From positions 1-64,000 of the forward strand of contig JAFUKD010000005.1 of assembly GCA_017467905.1 (NCBI GenBank): a stretch of DNA of 64,000 bases, in the 5' to 3' direction. Under the pieces are notes generated by a model that saw nothing but the letters and a program-made list of their open reading frames with translations, was not told where the DNA came from and searched no databases. Below, one piece after another: positions 26,300-36,148 of this stretch. This DNA comes from Phascolarctobacterium sp. (GTDB taxonomy: Bacteria; Bacillota; Negativicutes; Acidaminococcales; Acidaminococcaceae). Each line of letters opens with the position of its first letter. The stretch's first letter is position 1. The position numbers and the translations under genes were made by a program.

Positions 26300-28531
26300 A
26301 TGCCTAACACAAATGAAGTTGTAACAATTGAAGACTTTTTTGAACAGGTTAAGGGATATTTAAATGATGAGCAGATAGCTTATGTCCGCAAGGCTTACGA
26401 TCTGGCGGCAGAGGCACACGCTGAGCAGCGCCGTAAATCCGGTGAACCCTACATCATTCACCCCAGTGGGGTAGCAAGCATTTTGGCAAGCCTGCAGATG
26501 GACGAGTTTACCTTGGCGGCTGCCTTCCTTCATGACGTGGTAGAGGATACGGATTATACCTTTGATGATATTCGTAACCGTTTTGGGGCAGTGGTGGCTA
26601 ATCTTGTAGATGGTGTTACCAAATTGGGTAAGATTGCCTACATTTCTAAAGAGGACCGCCAAATTGAAAACTATCGTAAAATGTTCCTTGCCATGGCTCG
26701 TGATATCCGCGTGGTTCTGATTAAGCTGGCAGATAGATTGCACAATATGCGCACCATGAAATATATGCCTGCCCATAAGCAGCAGTCCATTTCTCGTGAG
26801 ACCTTGGAAATATACGCACCATTGGCTCACCGCTTGGGTATTCATACCATTAAGTGGGAGCTTGAGGATTTGGCGTTCCGTTATATGGAGCCTGATATTT
26901 ACTATACCTTGGTGGAACAGGTTAAAACCAAACGCCGTGAGCGTGAGGCAATGATTTTTGAAGCCATGGATGAAATGCGAGAAAGCTTGGAGAAAGCTAA
27001 TATCAAGTGTGAAATCCAAGGCAGACCTAAAAATTTCTACAGCATCCATAAGAAGATGCTGCGTGACCATAAAGAGCTGAATGAAATCTACGACCTTCTG
27101 GCGATTCGTGTTCTGGTAGATTCCGTAAAGGACTGCTATGGGACATTGGGTATTGTCCATAGTATGTGGCGTCCTATTCCCGGTCGCTTCAAGGATTATG
27201 TTGCTGTACCTAAATCTAATATGTACCAGTCCTTGCATACCACTGTGCTTTCCGCAGGTGGTCAGCCCTTGGAAATTCAGATTAGAACCTTTGAAATGCA
27301 CCGTATTTCTGAATATGGTATCGCTGCTCACTGGCGTTACAAGGAAAGTGGTGGCAGCAAGCCTGCTTCCGGTAGCGACAAGGGCTTTGATGCCAAGCTC
27401 TCCTGGGTGCGTCAGCTTTTGGAATGGCACCAGGATATGAACGATTCCAGCGACTTCGTCAATGCAGTAAAGATGGATATCTTTGCGGATGAAGTGTTTG
27501 TGTTTACTCCGCGTGGTGACGTTATTGATTTGCCTGTTGGCTGCTGCCCCATAGATTTTGCGTACCGTATCCATACGGACGTAGGCAATCGTTGCGTAGG
27601 CGCGAAGGTTAACGGGCGCATTGTACCCTTGGATTTTAAATTGAGCAATGGCGATATCGTAGAGGTTATTACCTCCAAACAGGCAAGCGGTCCCAGTCGT
27701 GACTGGATTAATATTGTAGGTTCTTCCGATACCCGCAACAAGATTAAGGGCTGGTTCAAGAAGGAGCGCCGTGAGGAAAATATCCTTAAAGGCCGTGAAA
27801 TGCTGGATAGGGAAGCCAAACGTCTGGGCTATGACCCCAAGACCTTTGCCAATTCCGAGAAGCTGAAAGAGGTAGGCAACCGTTTGCGTATTGATACGGA
27901 TGAAAACCTGGTGGCAACTCTCGGCTATGGCGGCGTAACCTTGAACGCTGTTATCTCTAAATTAGTTGATATCTATAAAAAAGAACAGAAGCTGAACACT
28001 ACTAAGGACCTTTCTGAAATGCTGGCAGAGCTGAAGCCCCGTAAGTCTAAGGCGAGAGCGAGCCATGGTATTCTGGTTAAGGGCGAAGAGGGGATTATGG
28101 TTAAGCTGGCACGCTGCTGCAACCCGATTCCCGGTGACCCGGTTGTAGGCTACATTACTCGCGGCAGTGGTGTATCCGTACACCGTGCAGATTGTCCCAA
28201 TGTGCTGAGCAATAATCCTAACGAGCAAAGCCGTTTGATTGATGTTGCCTGGGATATCAGCTTGGATTCTGTTTACAAGGTAAACATTATGATTACCGCT
28301 TCCGATAGAGCAAACCTGATGGGGGATATTATGACCATTACCAGTGAGGCGAAGCTTAATATCTTCTCCTTAAATTGCCGTGCCGATAAAAATAAGGTAG
28401 CGACTATGAATATTGGTATTGATATTTCCAGCCTTGAGCAATTAGAATATATAATGAACCGTATTCGTCGCTTGAAGGGTATATATAATGTAGAACGTAT
28501 TGTTTCCGGATACAGTGGAGGTCAGGAATGA
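26300..28531 (+). CDS. rel: Bifunctional (p)ppGpp synthetase/hydrolase Rel
   Basis: Stringent-response enzyme. Order: HD hydrolase domain ([11 protein letters not shown]), synthetase domain ([11 protein letters not shown] linker; YKSLHTTV-like [10 protein letters not shown]), TGS domain ([13 protein letters not shown]) and a C-terminal ACT domain. Both catalytic halves look intact. About 743 residues from 26300, where GGAG lies 8 nt upstream; an ATG at 26285 is in frame but has the ribosome-binding site too close. Its stop overlaps dtd by 4 bp. Confidence 0.96.
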   Translation: MPNTNEVVTIEDFFEQVKGYLNDEQIAYVRKAYDLAAEAHAEQRRKSGEPYIIHPSGVASILASLQMDEFTLAAAFLHDVVEDTDYTFDDIRNRFGAVVANLVDGVTKLGKIAYISKEDRQIENYRKMFLAMARDIRVVLIKLADRLHNMRTMKYMPAHKQQSISRETLEIYAPLAHRLGIHTIKWELEDLAFRYMEPDIYYTLVEQVKTKRREREAMIFEAMDEMRESLEKANIKCEIQGRPKNFYSIHKKMLRDHKELNEIYDLLAIRVLVDSVKDCYGTLGIVHSMWRPIPGRFKDYVAVPKSNMYQSLHTTVLSAGGQPLEIQIRTFEMHRISEYGIAAHWRYKESGGSKPASGSDKGFDAKLSWVRQLLEWHQDMNDSSDFVNAVKMDIFADEVFVFTPRGDVIDLPVGCCPIDFAYRIHTDVGNRCVGAKVNGRIVPLDFKLSNGDIVEVITSKQASGPSRDWINIVGSSDTRNKIKGWFKKERREENILKGREMLDREAKRLGYDPKTFANSEKLKEVGNRLRIDTDENLVATLGYGGVTLNAVISKLVDIYKKEQKLNTTKDLSEMLAELKPRKSKARASHGILVKGEEGIMVKLARCCNPIPGDPVVGYITRGSGVSVHRADCPNVLSNNPNEQSRLIDVAWDISLDSVYKVNIMITASDRANLMGDIMTITSEAKLNIFSLNCRADKNKVATMNIGIDISSLEQLEYIMNRIRRLKGIYNVERIVSGYSGGQE

Positions 28532-28977
28532 GAGCTGTTGTGCAGCGTGTAGATAGAGCCGACGTTACCGTTGACGGGCAAGTTACCGGTAGCGTGAAGC
28601 GTGGCTTGCTTGTGCTTTTGGGTGTTGCGGAAGGCGATACTGAAAAAGACTTGCAGTATATGGTGGATAAGGTTACCGGCTTACGTATCTTTGAAGATGC
28701 TGCCGAGAAGATGAACCTTTCCGTAAAGGATGTGGGCGGTGAGCTGTTGGTGGTTTCACAATTTACTCTGTGCGGTGATTGCCGCAAGGGGAAACGTCCT
28801 TCCTTCGATAAGGCAGCTAAGCCGGAGCTTGCCAATGACTACTACGAAAAATTTGTAGAATTATGCAGGGGGCAGGGGCTGCACGTGGAAACTGGCGTGT
28901 TCCGTGCCCATATGCTGGTGGGGTTAATCAATAATGGTCCCGTCACCATTCTTTTAGATAGTACTAAATTGTTTTAG
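28528..28977 (+). CDS. dtd: D-aminoacyl-tRNA deacylase
   Basis: 149 residues, normal length. It removes D-amino acids from mischarged tRNA. The two active-site motifs are present: SQFTLCGD (SQxT) and the GPVT motif NNGPVTILL near the C-terminus. Coupled to rel by an ATGA overlap, as in many Firmicutes. Confidence 0.96.
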   Translation: MRAVVQRVDRADVTVDGQVTGSVKRGLLVLLGVAEGDTEKDLQYMVDKVTGLRIFEDAAEKMNLSVKDVGGELLVVSQFTLCGDCRKGKRPSFDKAAKPELANDYYEKFVELCRGQGLHVETGVFRAHMLVGLINNGPVTILLDSTKLF

Positions 28978-28985
28978 GAGGAATT

Positions 28986-29606
28986 ATGAAGGTTTACAGA
29001 TTAGAAGTAGGTATGCTTGCTACTAATTGTTATATCGCTGTAAATGAAGAGCTTAAAGAAGGCGTAATCATTGACCCCGGTGGAGATGCAGAACGTATCT
29101 TGAGCCTTGTAGATGAGTTAGGCATTAAGGTAGTAGCAATTTTCGTTACTCATGGTCATAGTGACCACATCAGTGCTCTTAGCGAGGTGCGTAAGGCAAC
29201 CGGTGCGCCTGTTTATGTTAGCGAGGAAGATGCTGATATGCTTACGAAGGCAGACCGCAATCTTTCCATGTTTATGTCCAGAAGCATTGTCTGCGCTCCG
29301 GCAGAGCATTTCTTCAAGGATGGCGAAGAGGTTACTGCAGCAGGCATGAGCTTTAAGGTTTACGCAACCCCTGGTCACACCAAGGGCGGTGTGTGCCTGC
29401 ACGTTGAAGATATTGTTTTCTGTGGTGACACCGTGTTCTGCGAATCCATCGGTCGCACTGATTTCCCGGGTGGTAGCTACAAGCAGATTATTGAATCTAT
29501 TAAAAATAAAATCTTAGTATTGGACGACGAAACCAGACTGTTGCCCGGTCATGGACCTGCTACAACAGTTGCTTGGGAACGTAAGAGGAATCCGTTTTTA
29601 CAATAA
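28986..29606 (+). CDS. MBL-fold metal hydrolase (glyoxalase II-like)
   Basis: 206 residues. The metal motif THGHSDH is at 55-61; further ligands are in TPGHTKGGVCLH, CGDTVF and LPGHGPATT. It resembles the YqgX/YcbL-type glyoxalase-II-like hydrolases. Substrate uncertain. AGGAGG precedes the ATG. Confidence 0.88.
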   Translation: MKVYRLEVGMLATNCYIAVNEELKEGVIIDPGGDAERILSLVDELGIKVVAIFVTHGHSDHISALSEVRKATGAPVYVSEEDADMLTKADRNLSMFMSRSIVCAPAEHFFKDGEEVTAAGMSFKVYATPGHTKGGVCLHVEDIVFCGDTVFCESIGRTDFPGGSYKQIIESIKNKILVLDDETRLLPGHGPATTVAWERKRNPFLQ

Positions 29607-29609
29607 TTT

Positions 29610-30680
29610 ATGTTTAAGTATTGGTCAGTCATCAGAAAAAATACAATTTTTAAATTGAGCGTTGCTACTATAATATCCTTTGTGATGTATAAGCTGGCGG
29701 CGGTGCTTCTGCCAATCTTCCTTGCCATTTTCTTAGCCTTTGCCCTATATCCCTTGGCTAATATCATTGGCAAGGTAAAGGTGGGACAGGGAACCATCCA
29801 TCTTTCCCGCGTTGTGGCAATCATTTTGGCGTTCTGCACCCTTGGATTTGTTGTGCTAATATCCATAGGGTTTGTTTTGTTGCCCTTGTTTGGCGAAATA
29901 AACACCCTTTTAGTGAAGATGCCGGACGTTTTGCAGGCAAACAGAAGCGGCTTGGAAGATATTTTGAAAGATCCAAAGTCCTTTCCCGTATTGCCTTCTG
30001 ATTTTGCCATGCTCTTGGATGATATTGTCAGCTGGGCAATGGGCTTTGTTAGCGGCATGGCGCGTAACCTGTTGACTTCCAGTATGGATATCGCCCGCAA
30101 CCTTATCGGCTTGGCGATTGTACCTTTCCTGGCTTTTTATTTTGTCAAGGATTGGCGCGAGCTGCGCTTAATGCTTATCAATTTTTTCAGCTACGAGGCT
30201 CAGCCCCGTGCTGCGCATATTATTGATGAAATTGGCAGAACCCTGAGCGCCTATATTCAAGGCTTGGGTAAGCTGAGTCTTATCGCAGGCTTCTGCATTA
30301 CAATTGGTACTGCCTGCTTGGGGCTGGAGTTCCCCTACGTTTTAGGCTTCCTTGCGCTTTTGGCAGAGACCATTCCCGTAGTTGGTCCCATCATCGGTGC
30401 AGTGCCCGCAATTTTTATCGCTTATGGACAATCTTCCGGAGATGCCTTCCACGTGGCATTGTTCTATTTAATCTTCTATCAGATTGATGCTAACTTCATT
30501 ATGCCCAAGGTGATGGGCAAGCAAATCGATTTGCATCCAGTAATTTTAATCATCAGCCTTTTGATTGGCGCCAAGATGTTCGGTATTGTAGGCATGCTTT
30601 TTGCTGTGCCCGTGGCTGCGGTGTACCGCGTGCTGTACAAAGAGCTGTGGCATGAAAGCGAAGGTGAATGGGCAGAATGA
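29610..30680 (+). CDS. AI-2E family membrane transporter
   Basis: 356 residues with about seven or eight membrane segments and the family's C-terminal GxxP pattern (PVVGPIIGAVPAIFIA). Members include TqsA and Na+/H+ antiporter-like proteins, so AI-2 export is not implied. Its last codons overlap the next gene by 4 bp. Confidence 0.85.
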   Translation: MFKYWSVIRKNTIFKLSVATIISFVMYKLAAVLLPIFLAIFLAFALYPLANIIGKVKVGQGTIHLSRVVAIILAFCTLGFVVLISIGFVLLPLFGEINTLLVKMPDVLQANRSGLEDILKDPKSFPVLPSDFAMLLDDIVSWAMGFVSGMARNLLTSSMDIARNLIGLAIVPFLAFYFVKDWRELRLMLINFFSYEAQPRAAHIIDEIGRTLSAYIQGLGKLSLIAGFCITIGTACLGLEFPYVLGFLALLAETIPVVGPIIGAVPAIFIAYGQSSGDAFHVALFYLIFYQIDANFIMPKVMGKQIDLHPVILIISLLIGAKMFGIVGMLFAVPVAAVYRVLYKELWHESEGEWAE

Positions 30681-32101
30681 AAACCTATTGTTTGAAGCAT
30701 AATTTAGAATTTGATTTAACGCGGTCTGTTCCGGATATGGCCGCGTTATTTGCATATTATCCTGCAGATGAAGCAGAGGTAGTTTTACGAGTAGAATATA
30801 TTAATGAAGCTTTTATTGCTATTTTGGAAAAAGAAGGCTTGGTTTGGAAGAGCGCACCTGTAATTTGTGAGGCTCCTGTGAGCGGTGAGGTAAGCCGTTC
30901 TGTAAAGCTGGCAGTTTTAGATGCCTTTACCCAAATGACGGGGCAGAGCGTTGAATTGCCCTGGGGCATTTTAACAGGAGTGCGTCCCGGAAAATTGGCG
31001 CACAAGATTGTAGATGCTGGTACAAGCTTTGCCATACTGCCTTCCTATTTACAAAATAAGTACCTCTTGCCTGAAGAACAGGCAAGGCTTTTGACAAACA
31101 TCTGTAAGCTGCAAAAGCAGCTTGTTCCTGACGAAAAGAAGGAAGCCGGTATCTACATTGGCATTCCCTTTTGCCCAAGCAAGTGCAGCTACTGCTCTTT
31201 TCCTTCGGGAATTGTACCTAAAGATGAAGAAAGTCAACAAAACTTTTTAAATTTCATTGAACAAGATATAAAAAATGTGGTAAAATTACTAGGTGTGCAT
31301 AGTTTAAATGTTACGTCCTTGTACATTGGCGGTGGTACTCCCACTAGCCTGAGTGAGGGGGCGTTCACAAGACTATTGCAGATGGCGGCGGATAATCTGC
31401 TTTTGCCTTCCATTCGAGAATTTACGGTGGAAGCAGGCAGACCGGACTGCTTTACTCAGGGCAAGCTTGATGCTATGGAAGCGGTTGGGGTGAACCGTAT
31501 TAGTGTTAATCCGCAAACCTTTCATGATAAAACCTTAAAGCTCATTGGTCGCGCTCATACCATAGAAGATTTTTATCGCGCCTATGAGATGACCGCCAAG
31601 AGTAAAATACCTGTTATCAACACAGATTTGATTATTGGCTTACCCGGCGAAAGCGAGGAGGACATTGCCTTTTCTTTGCAAAAGGCTGCGGAGCTTAAGC
31701 CCCACAACCTTACGGTACATACTCTAACTTTAAAAAGAGATTCTGCTCTTTTTGGCTCGCAAATTGGTTTGCCTGCTGAAAGCGCGGCAAGAATGGTGCG
31801 TAAGGGGCAGGAGGTTGCTGCAGAGATGGGTATGCATCCCTATTATTTGTATCGTCAGCATTATATGCTGGGGCATCTTGCTAACATTGGTTATGCTCTT
31901 CCCGGAACGGAAAGCATTTACAATGTGCAGATGATGGAAGAACGTCATACTGTTATCGGTATCGGACCATCTTCCGCAACTAAGCTTCCCCACGCGGACG
32001 GACATCACATCTCCCGTTTGAGTATGCCCAAGAATATTTTTACATATACAAGTAATATCCAGCAGTTAGGCGAAAAACGCAGGCTGCTGTTTGAAGAATA
32101 G
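30677..32101 (+). CDS. hemZ: Oxygen-independent coproporphyrinogen III oxidase-like HemZ
   Basis: 474 residues. A radical-SAM Cys motif (Cys166-x3-Cys170-x2-Cys173, FCPSKCSYC) follows an N-terminal extension of about 155 residues, which is typical of HemZ. The ATG at 30677 overlaps the upstream stop (ATGA) and has AAGGTG 10 nt before it; 30668 has no proper spacing. Members act as coproporphyrinogen dehydrogenases or haem chaperone-like proteins; which one applies here is not decidable. Confidence 0.88.
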   Translation: MKTYCLKHNLEFDLTRSVPDMAALFAYYPADEAEVVLRVEYINEAFIAILEKEGLVWKSAPVICEAPVSGEVSRSVKLAVLDAFTQMTGQSVELPWGILTGVRPGKLAHKIVDAGTSFAILPSYLQNKYLLPEEQARLLTNICKLQKQLVPDEKKEAGIYIGIPFCPSKCSYCSFPSGIVPKDEESQQNFLNFIEQDIKNVVKLLGVHSLNVTSLYIGGGTPTSLSEGAFTRLLQMAADNLLLPSIREFTVEAGRPDCFTQGKLDAMEAVGVNRISVNPQTFHDKTLKLIGRAHTIEDFYRAYEMTAKSKIPVINTDLIIGLPGESEEDIAFSLQKAAELKPHNLTVHTLTLKRDSALFGSQIGLPAESAARMVRKGQEVAAEMGMHPYYLYRQHYMLGHLANIGYALPGTESIYNVQMMEERHTVIGIGPSSATKLPHADGHHISRLSMPKNIFTYTSNIQQLGEKRRLLFEE

Positions 32102-32112
32102 GAGGAATAAGC

Positions 32113-33369
32113 ATGCTGACTACGGCACCGAGAGGTACTAAAGATATCATGCCTGCGGATGTTGCGGCATGGCGTTACCTTGAAGATACCATGCGCAAGG
32201 TTTGCGCTCAGTATGGCTACAAAGAAATCAGAACCCCTGTGTTTGAACATACGGAGCTGTTTTTGCGTGGTATTGGCGAAACCACCGACGTTGTGGAAAA
32301 GGAAATGTACACCTTTACTGACCGCGGTGATAGAAGCCTGACCCTGCGTCCTGAAAATACTGCTTCTGCAGTTCGTGCCTTCATTGAGCATAAACTGTAT
32401 GCGGAGCCCGCTCCCACAAAATTGTTCTACATTGGTCCCATGTTCCGTTATGACCGTCCTCAGGCAGGGCGTTACCGTCAGTTCCATCAGTTCGGTATCG
32501 AAGCCTTGGGGGTTCAAGGTCCTAACATTGATGCAGAAATCATTTTATTGGCAGTACAAATTTTACAAAGCCTTGGCTTGAAGGATTTGAAGCTGAAAAT
32601 TAACTCTGTGGGCTGCCCCAAATGCAGACCGGAGCATAGAGAGAAGCTGCAGGAATTCTTTAAACCCAATTTTGAGCATTTGTGCAAGGATTGCCAATCC
32701 CGTTATGATAGAAACCCCTTGCGTTTGCTGGACTGCAAGGTTCCCAAATGCCAAGAGCTTGGCGAGGGAGCACCCAGCCTGGAGGAATGCTTGTGCGAAG
32801 AATGTAAGGCGCATTTTGAAGGCTTGAAAGAGCTTTTGACTGCGGCAGGCATTGAGTACGAAGTTGACCACAATCTGGTACGCGGTCTTGACTACTATAC
32901 AAAAACTGCTTTTGAGATTCAATACTCTCCCTTAGGCGCTCAAAGCGCTGTGTGCGGCGGTGGCCGTTACGATGGTTTGATTGAAGAGGTGGGCGGTCCT
33001 GCTACTCCGGGCATTGGTTTTGCCATGGGGATGGAGCGCGTGCTTTTGGCGTTGGAAAGCCAAAACCTTTTGCCGGCAGCAGACGATGCCATGGATGTAT
33101 TCGTTGTTTGCCCCAAAAAGGAAAACTTTACCATCGCTTTCAAGACTGCCATTGAACTGCGTCGTGCAGGCTTCAAGGTTGACTACGATTTCCAAGGTCG
33201 TAGCATGAAGGCGCAAATGAAGGCGGCCAATAGGGTGCAGGCAAAATATGTGTTAATTTTTGGCGAGGATGAAGTTGCCCGCGGACAAGTTGTTCTGCGC
33301 AATATGGCTAACAGCGAGCAAAATGAAATCGCCCTCAATGATATCATTACTAAATTACAAGAGGTGTAA
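32113..33369 (+). CDS. hisS: Histidyl-tRNA synthetase
   Basis: 418-residue class II synthetase. The motif 2 region (FRYDRPQAGRYRQFHQFG), the histidine motifs (VRGLDYYTKTAFE; GGGRYDGL) and the C-terminal anticodon domain (FVVCPKKEN onward) are intact. AGGAGG precedes the ATG. Followed by aspS, the usual order in Firmicutes. No T-box leader is seen. Confidence 0.97.
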   Translation: MLTTAPRGTKDIMPADVAAWRYLEDTMRKVCAQYGYKEIRTPVFEHTELFLRGIGETTDVVEKEMYTFTDRGDRSLTLRPENTASAVRAFIEHKLYAEPAPTKLFYIGPMFRYDRPQAGRYRQFHQFGIEALGVQGPNIDAEIILLAVQILQSLGLKDLKLKINSVGCPKCRPEHREKLQEFFKPNFEHLCKDCQSRYDRNPLRLLDCKVPKCQELGEGAPSLEECLCEECKAHFEGLKELLTAAGIEYEVDHNLVRGLDYYTKTAFEIQYSPLGAQSAVCGGGRYDGLIEEVGGPATPGIGFAMGMERVLLALESQNLLPAADDAMDVFVVCPKKENFTIAFKTAIELRRAGFKVDYDFQGRSMKAQMKAANRVQAKYVLIFGEDEVARGQVVLRNMANSEQNEIALNDIITKLQEV

Positions 33370-33373
33370 GATT

Positions 33374-35170
33374 ATGATTAAAGCAAAACGTAGCCATTCC
33401 TGTGGCGAACTTGGTAAAGACTTGGCAGGTCAACAAGTAGTATTATGTGGTTGGGTAGCAAAACGCCGTGACCATGGTGGATTGATTTTCGTTGACTTGC
33501 GCGATCGCAGTGGTATTGTACAAGTAGTTGCTGACCCTGACACTGCAGGCGAAAGCTTCAAAATCGCAGAAGACATCCGTAACGAATACGTTATCAAGGT
33601 TGTTGGCAAGGTTAGCCTCCGCGACGAAGCAACCATTAACTCCAATATCGCTACCGGCGAAATCGAAGTTATGGCTTCTGAAATTGAAGTGCTTAACGCA
33701 GCTAAAACCCCGCCGTTCTACATTCAAGACGGTATCGACACTGACGAAAACCTGCGCTTGAAATATCGTTATCTGGATCTCCGTCGTCCGGAAATGCAAC
33801 GCAATATTATTCTCCGTCATAAAGTAACCAAATTGATGCGCGACTATTTGGATACCCGTAACTTCCTGGAAATCGAAACCCCGATGCTCACCAAGAGCAC
33901 TCCGGAAGGCGCACGCGACTATTTGGTTCCCAGCCGTGTAAACCCCGGCAAATTCTATGCACTTCCCCAATCTCCGCAAATCTTCAAACAACTGTTGATG
34001 GTTTCCGGTATGGAAAGATACTTCCAAATTGCACGCTGCTTCCGCGACGAAGACCTGCGTGCTGACCGCCAACCTGAATTTACCCAATTGGATATGGAAA
34101 TGTCCTTTATGGAAATGGATGAAATTCTTGAATTGATGGAAGGCTTGATTGCTTACATCTTTGAAGGCGCTTTGGGCAAGAAAATTCAAACTCCGTTCCA
34201 ACGTTTGACTTGGGATGAAGCTATGGATCGTTACGGTAGCGACAAACCGGACCTGCGTTTCGGTATGGAACTCATTAACATGGTTGACGCTGTTAAAGAT
34301 TCCGACTTCAAAGTGTTTAACCAGGTTATCGAAAACGGTGGCGTAGTTAAAGCTATCAATGTAAAAGGTTATGCAAACATTCCTCGTCGTGAATGTGACA
34401 GCTTGGTTGACTTCGTTGGCATTTACGGTGCAAAAGGCTTGGCTTGGATGCAAATTCAAGAAGACGGCAGCGTGAAATCTCCTATTGCTAAATTCTTCAG
34501 CGAAGCTCACTTGGCTAACATCCTTGCAACCGCTCAAGCTGAAGCAGGCGACTTGATTATGTTCATCGCAGACAAACCGGCTGTTGTTGCTCAAGCTTTG
34601 GGTGCGCTGCGTATTGAAATGGCAAAACGCCGCAACCTCATTGACAACGATGCACTGGCATTCGCTTGGGTTGTAGATTTCCCTATGTTCGAATACGACG
34701 AAGAAGAAAAACGCTATGTTGCAATGCACCATCCGTTCACTTCTCCTCGTGATGAAGATTTGCCGCTCCTTGCTACTGACCCCGGCAAGGTTTATGCAAA
34801 AGCATACGACATGGTTCTCAACGGTACTGAAATCGGTGGTGGCTCCATCCGCATCCATCGTCGTGACGTACAAAAACAAATCTTCTCTGCTATCGGCTTG
34901 AGCGATGAACAAGCACAAGAAAAATTTGGCTTCATGATGAATGCATTTGAATATGGTGCTCCTCCTCATGGCGGCTTGGCATTCGGTTTGGACCGCTTGA
35001 TTATGATTATGGCTCAACGCGACTCCATCCGCGACGTAATCGCTTTCCCGAAAACTCAAAGTGCTGCTTGCGTAATGACTCAAGCTCCTAATGATGTTGA
35101 CGAAAAACAATTGCGTGAACTTCACATCCGTCCCTCCTTGGCTTTGAAAAAGGAAAAAGAAGGTAAATAA
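33374..35170 (+). CDS. aspS: Aspartyl-tRNA synthetase
   Basis: 598 residues. N-terminal OB fold, class II core with FRDEDLRADRQPEF (motif 2) and GLDRLIMIM (motif 3), and the bacterial insertion domain. The ATG at 33374 has GAGGTG 7 nt upstream; the frame back to 33260 lies inside hisS and is not used. Codon usage shifts sharply here (CAA and AAA nearly always used), suggesting high expression and leaving a long open antisense frame. It closes the operon that began at lapA. Confidence 0.96.
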   Translation: MIKAKRSHSCGELGKDLAGQQVVLCGWVAKRRDHGGLIFVDLRDRSGIVQVVADPDTAGESFKIAEDIRNEYVIKVVGKVSLRDEATINSNIATGEIEVMASEIEVLNAAKTPPFYIQDGIDTDENLRLKYRYLDLRRPEMQRNIILRHKVTKLMRDYLDTRNFLEIETPMLTKSTPEGARDYLVPSRVNPGKFYALPQSPQIFKQLLMVSGMERYFQIARCFRDEDLRADRQPEFTQLDMEMSFMEMDEILELMEGLIAYIFEGALGKKIQTPFQRLTWDEAMDRYGSDKPDLRFGMELINMVDAVKDSDFKVFNQVIENGGVVKAINVKGYANIPRRECDSLVDFVGIYGAKGLAWMQIQEDGSVKSPIAKFFSEAHLANILATAQAEAGDLIMFIADKPAVVAQALGALRIEMAKRRNLIDNDALAFAWVVDFPMFEYDEEEKRYVAMHHPFTSPRDEDLPLLATDPGKVYAKAYDMVLNGTEIGGGSIRIHRRDVQKQIFSAIGLSDEQAQEKFGFMMNAFEYGAPPHGGLAFGLDRLIMIMAQRDSIRDVIAFPKTQSAACVMTQAPNDVDEKQLRELHIRPSLALKKEKEGK

Positions 35171-35177
35171 AAATTAA

Positions 35178-35207
35178 AAGGAAGCGTTGAAAAACGCTTC
35201 CTTTTTT
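35178..35207 (+). terminator. Terminator after aspS
   Basis: AAGGAAGCGTT (35178-35188) pairs with AACGCTTCCTT (35192-35202) across a short loop, with a six-T tail. Confidence 0.93.
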
Positions 35208-35257
35208 GTTATTATAGAGGTGTAAAAAATAAGCCAAGGCTTTACAGTTGAAATGAT

Positions 35258-35442
35258 TATAACCCTGCGATGTACGTTACATTGCTCCACAGGTTTTGAG
35301 CCAACACTCTAACCTAGGGAGCCTGATACTCCGCTTACCAAAAAACAGCCTCCGTTTGAGTGGACTTTTGCGGTAAGTGGGAAGGCACCCACCTGCACAT
35401 GCAGGTTCAAAACATGGGGCGGGACGGCACCGTGGGGCATAA
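35258..35442 (+). ncRNA. ssrS: 6S RNA (SsrS/BsrA-like)
   Basis: A GC-rich, structured stretch of about 185 nt with no ORF. The ends pair: CCCTGCGATG (35263-35272) with CACCGTGGGG (35428-35437), with one mismatch and wobbles. An internal stem joins CCGCTTACC (35332-35340) to GGTAAGTGG (35373-35381). This closing stem, open middle and apical stem suit 6S RNA, which binds sigma-A RNA polymerase. The position between aspS and tcdA is where Bacillus subtilis carries bsrA. Ends are estimated. Confidence 0.75.
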
Positions 35443-35461
35443 TACTTTATAGAGGTAAGTT

Positions 35462-36145
35462 ATGGATTTAACAAGGGTTGAATATGTAATTGGACAAGAG
35501 AACATTGCTAAGCTGCAAGGAGCCTGCGTTGCTGTCGTAGGCTTGGGCGGGGTAGGAAGCTACATTGCCGAAGCTCTTGCTCGTAGCGGAGTGGGGGCGC
35601 TGATTTTGGTTGATGCTGATGTAGTAGCATCCAGTAATATCAATCGCCAGCTGCCTGCCTTAGCTTCCACTATGGGCAAGCTCAAAACAGAGGTTATTGC
35701 AGCCCGCATTGCAGACATCAATCCGCAGTGCAAGGTTACGCTTCGTAGCAGCTTCTATCAGCCCGGAGATTTTGATAAGTTTTTTCCTCAGCAGCCGGAC
35801 TTCGTGGCAGATGCCATTGACTCCACTGCTTCTAAAATAGATTTACTTACAGAATGTTATAATAGGAAGATTCCGGTTATCTCTTCCATGGGAACAGGCA
35901 ATAAGCTGAACCCAAGCGCCCTGCAAATTGCAGACATCAGCAAAACCCATACCTGTCCTTTGGCAAAGAGCGTGCGGAAGCGTTTGCGGATGGCGGGTAT
36001 CGAGAAGGGGATAACGGTAGTGTTTTCTACGGAAAATCCCGTGTACGCTACTAAGGCGGAGGTACCGGGGAGTATGGTCTTTGTGCCTGCAAGCAGTGGC
36101 TTGCTCATCGCCTCTTACATTGTACGCAGGATTATTGGAGTATAA
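35462..36145 (+). CDS. tcdA: tRNA threonylcarbamoyladenosine dehydratase
   Basis: 227 residues of the ThiF/MoeB/E1-like family. The ATP site GLGGVGSYIAEALARSG is at about 23-39, with DADVVASSNINRQ after it. The enzyme forms cyclic t6A37 in tRNA. Length and position beside rarA match YrvM/CsdL of Firmicutes. AGAGGTAAG precedes the ATG. Confidence 0.93.
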   Translation: MDLTRVEYVIGQENIAKLQGACVAVVGLGGVGSYIAEALARSGVGALILVDADVVASSNINRQLPALASTMGKLKTEVIAARIADINPQCKVTLRSSFYQPGDFDKFFPQQPDFVADAIDSTASKIDLLTECYNRKIPVISSMGTGNKLNPSALQIADISKTHTCPLAKSVRKRLRMAGIEKGITVVFSTENPVYATKAEVPGSMVFVPASSGLLIASYIVRRIIGV

Positions 36146-36148
36146 AGT

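Noticed and set aside
26360-27574. 404-codon minus-strand frame
   Set aside because: Antisense to rel; no start signal and no recognisable protein.
33443-35125. 560-codon open frame on the minus strand
   Set aside because: Wholly antisense to aspS, rich in Phe, His, Asn and Cys, with no ribosome-binding site; it results from codon bias.
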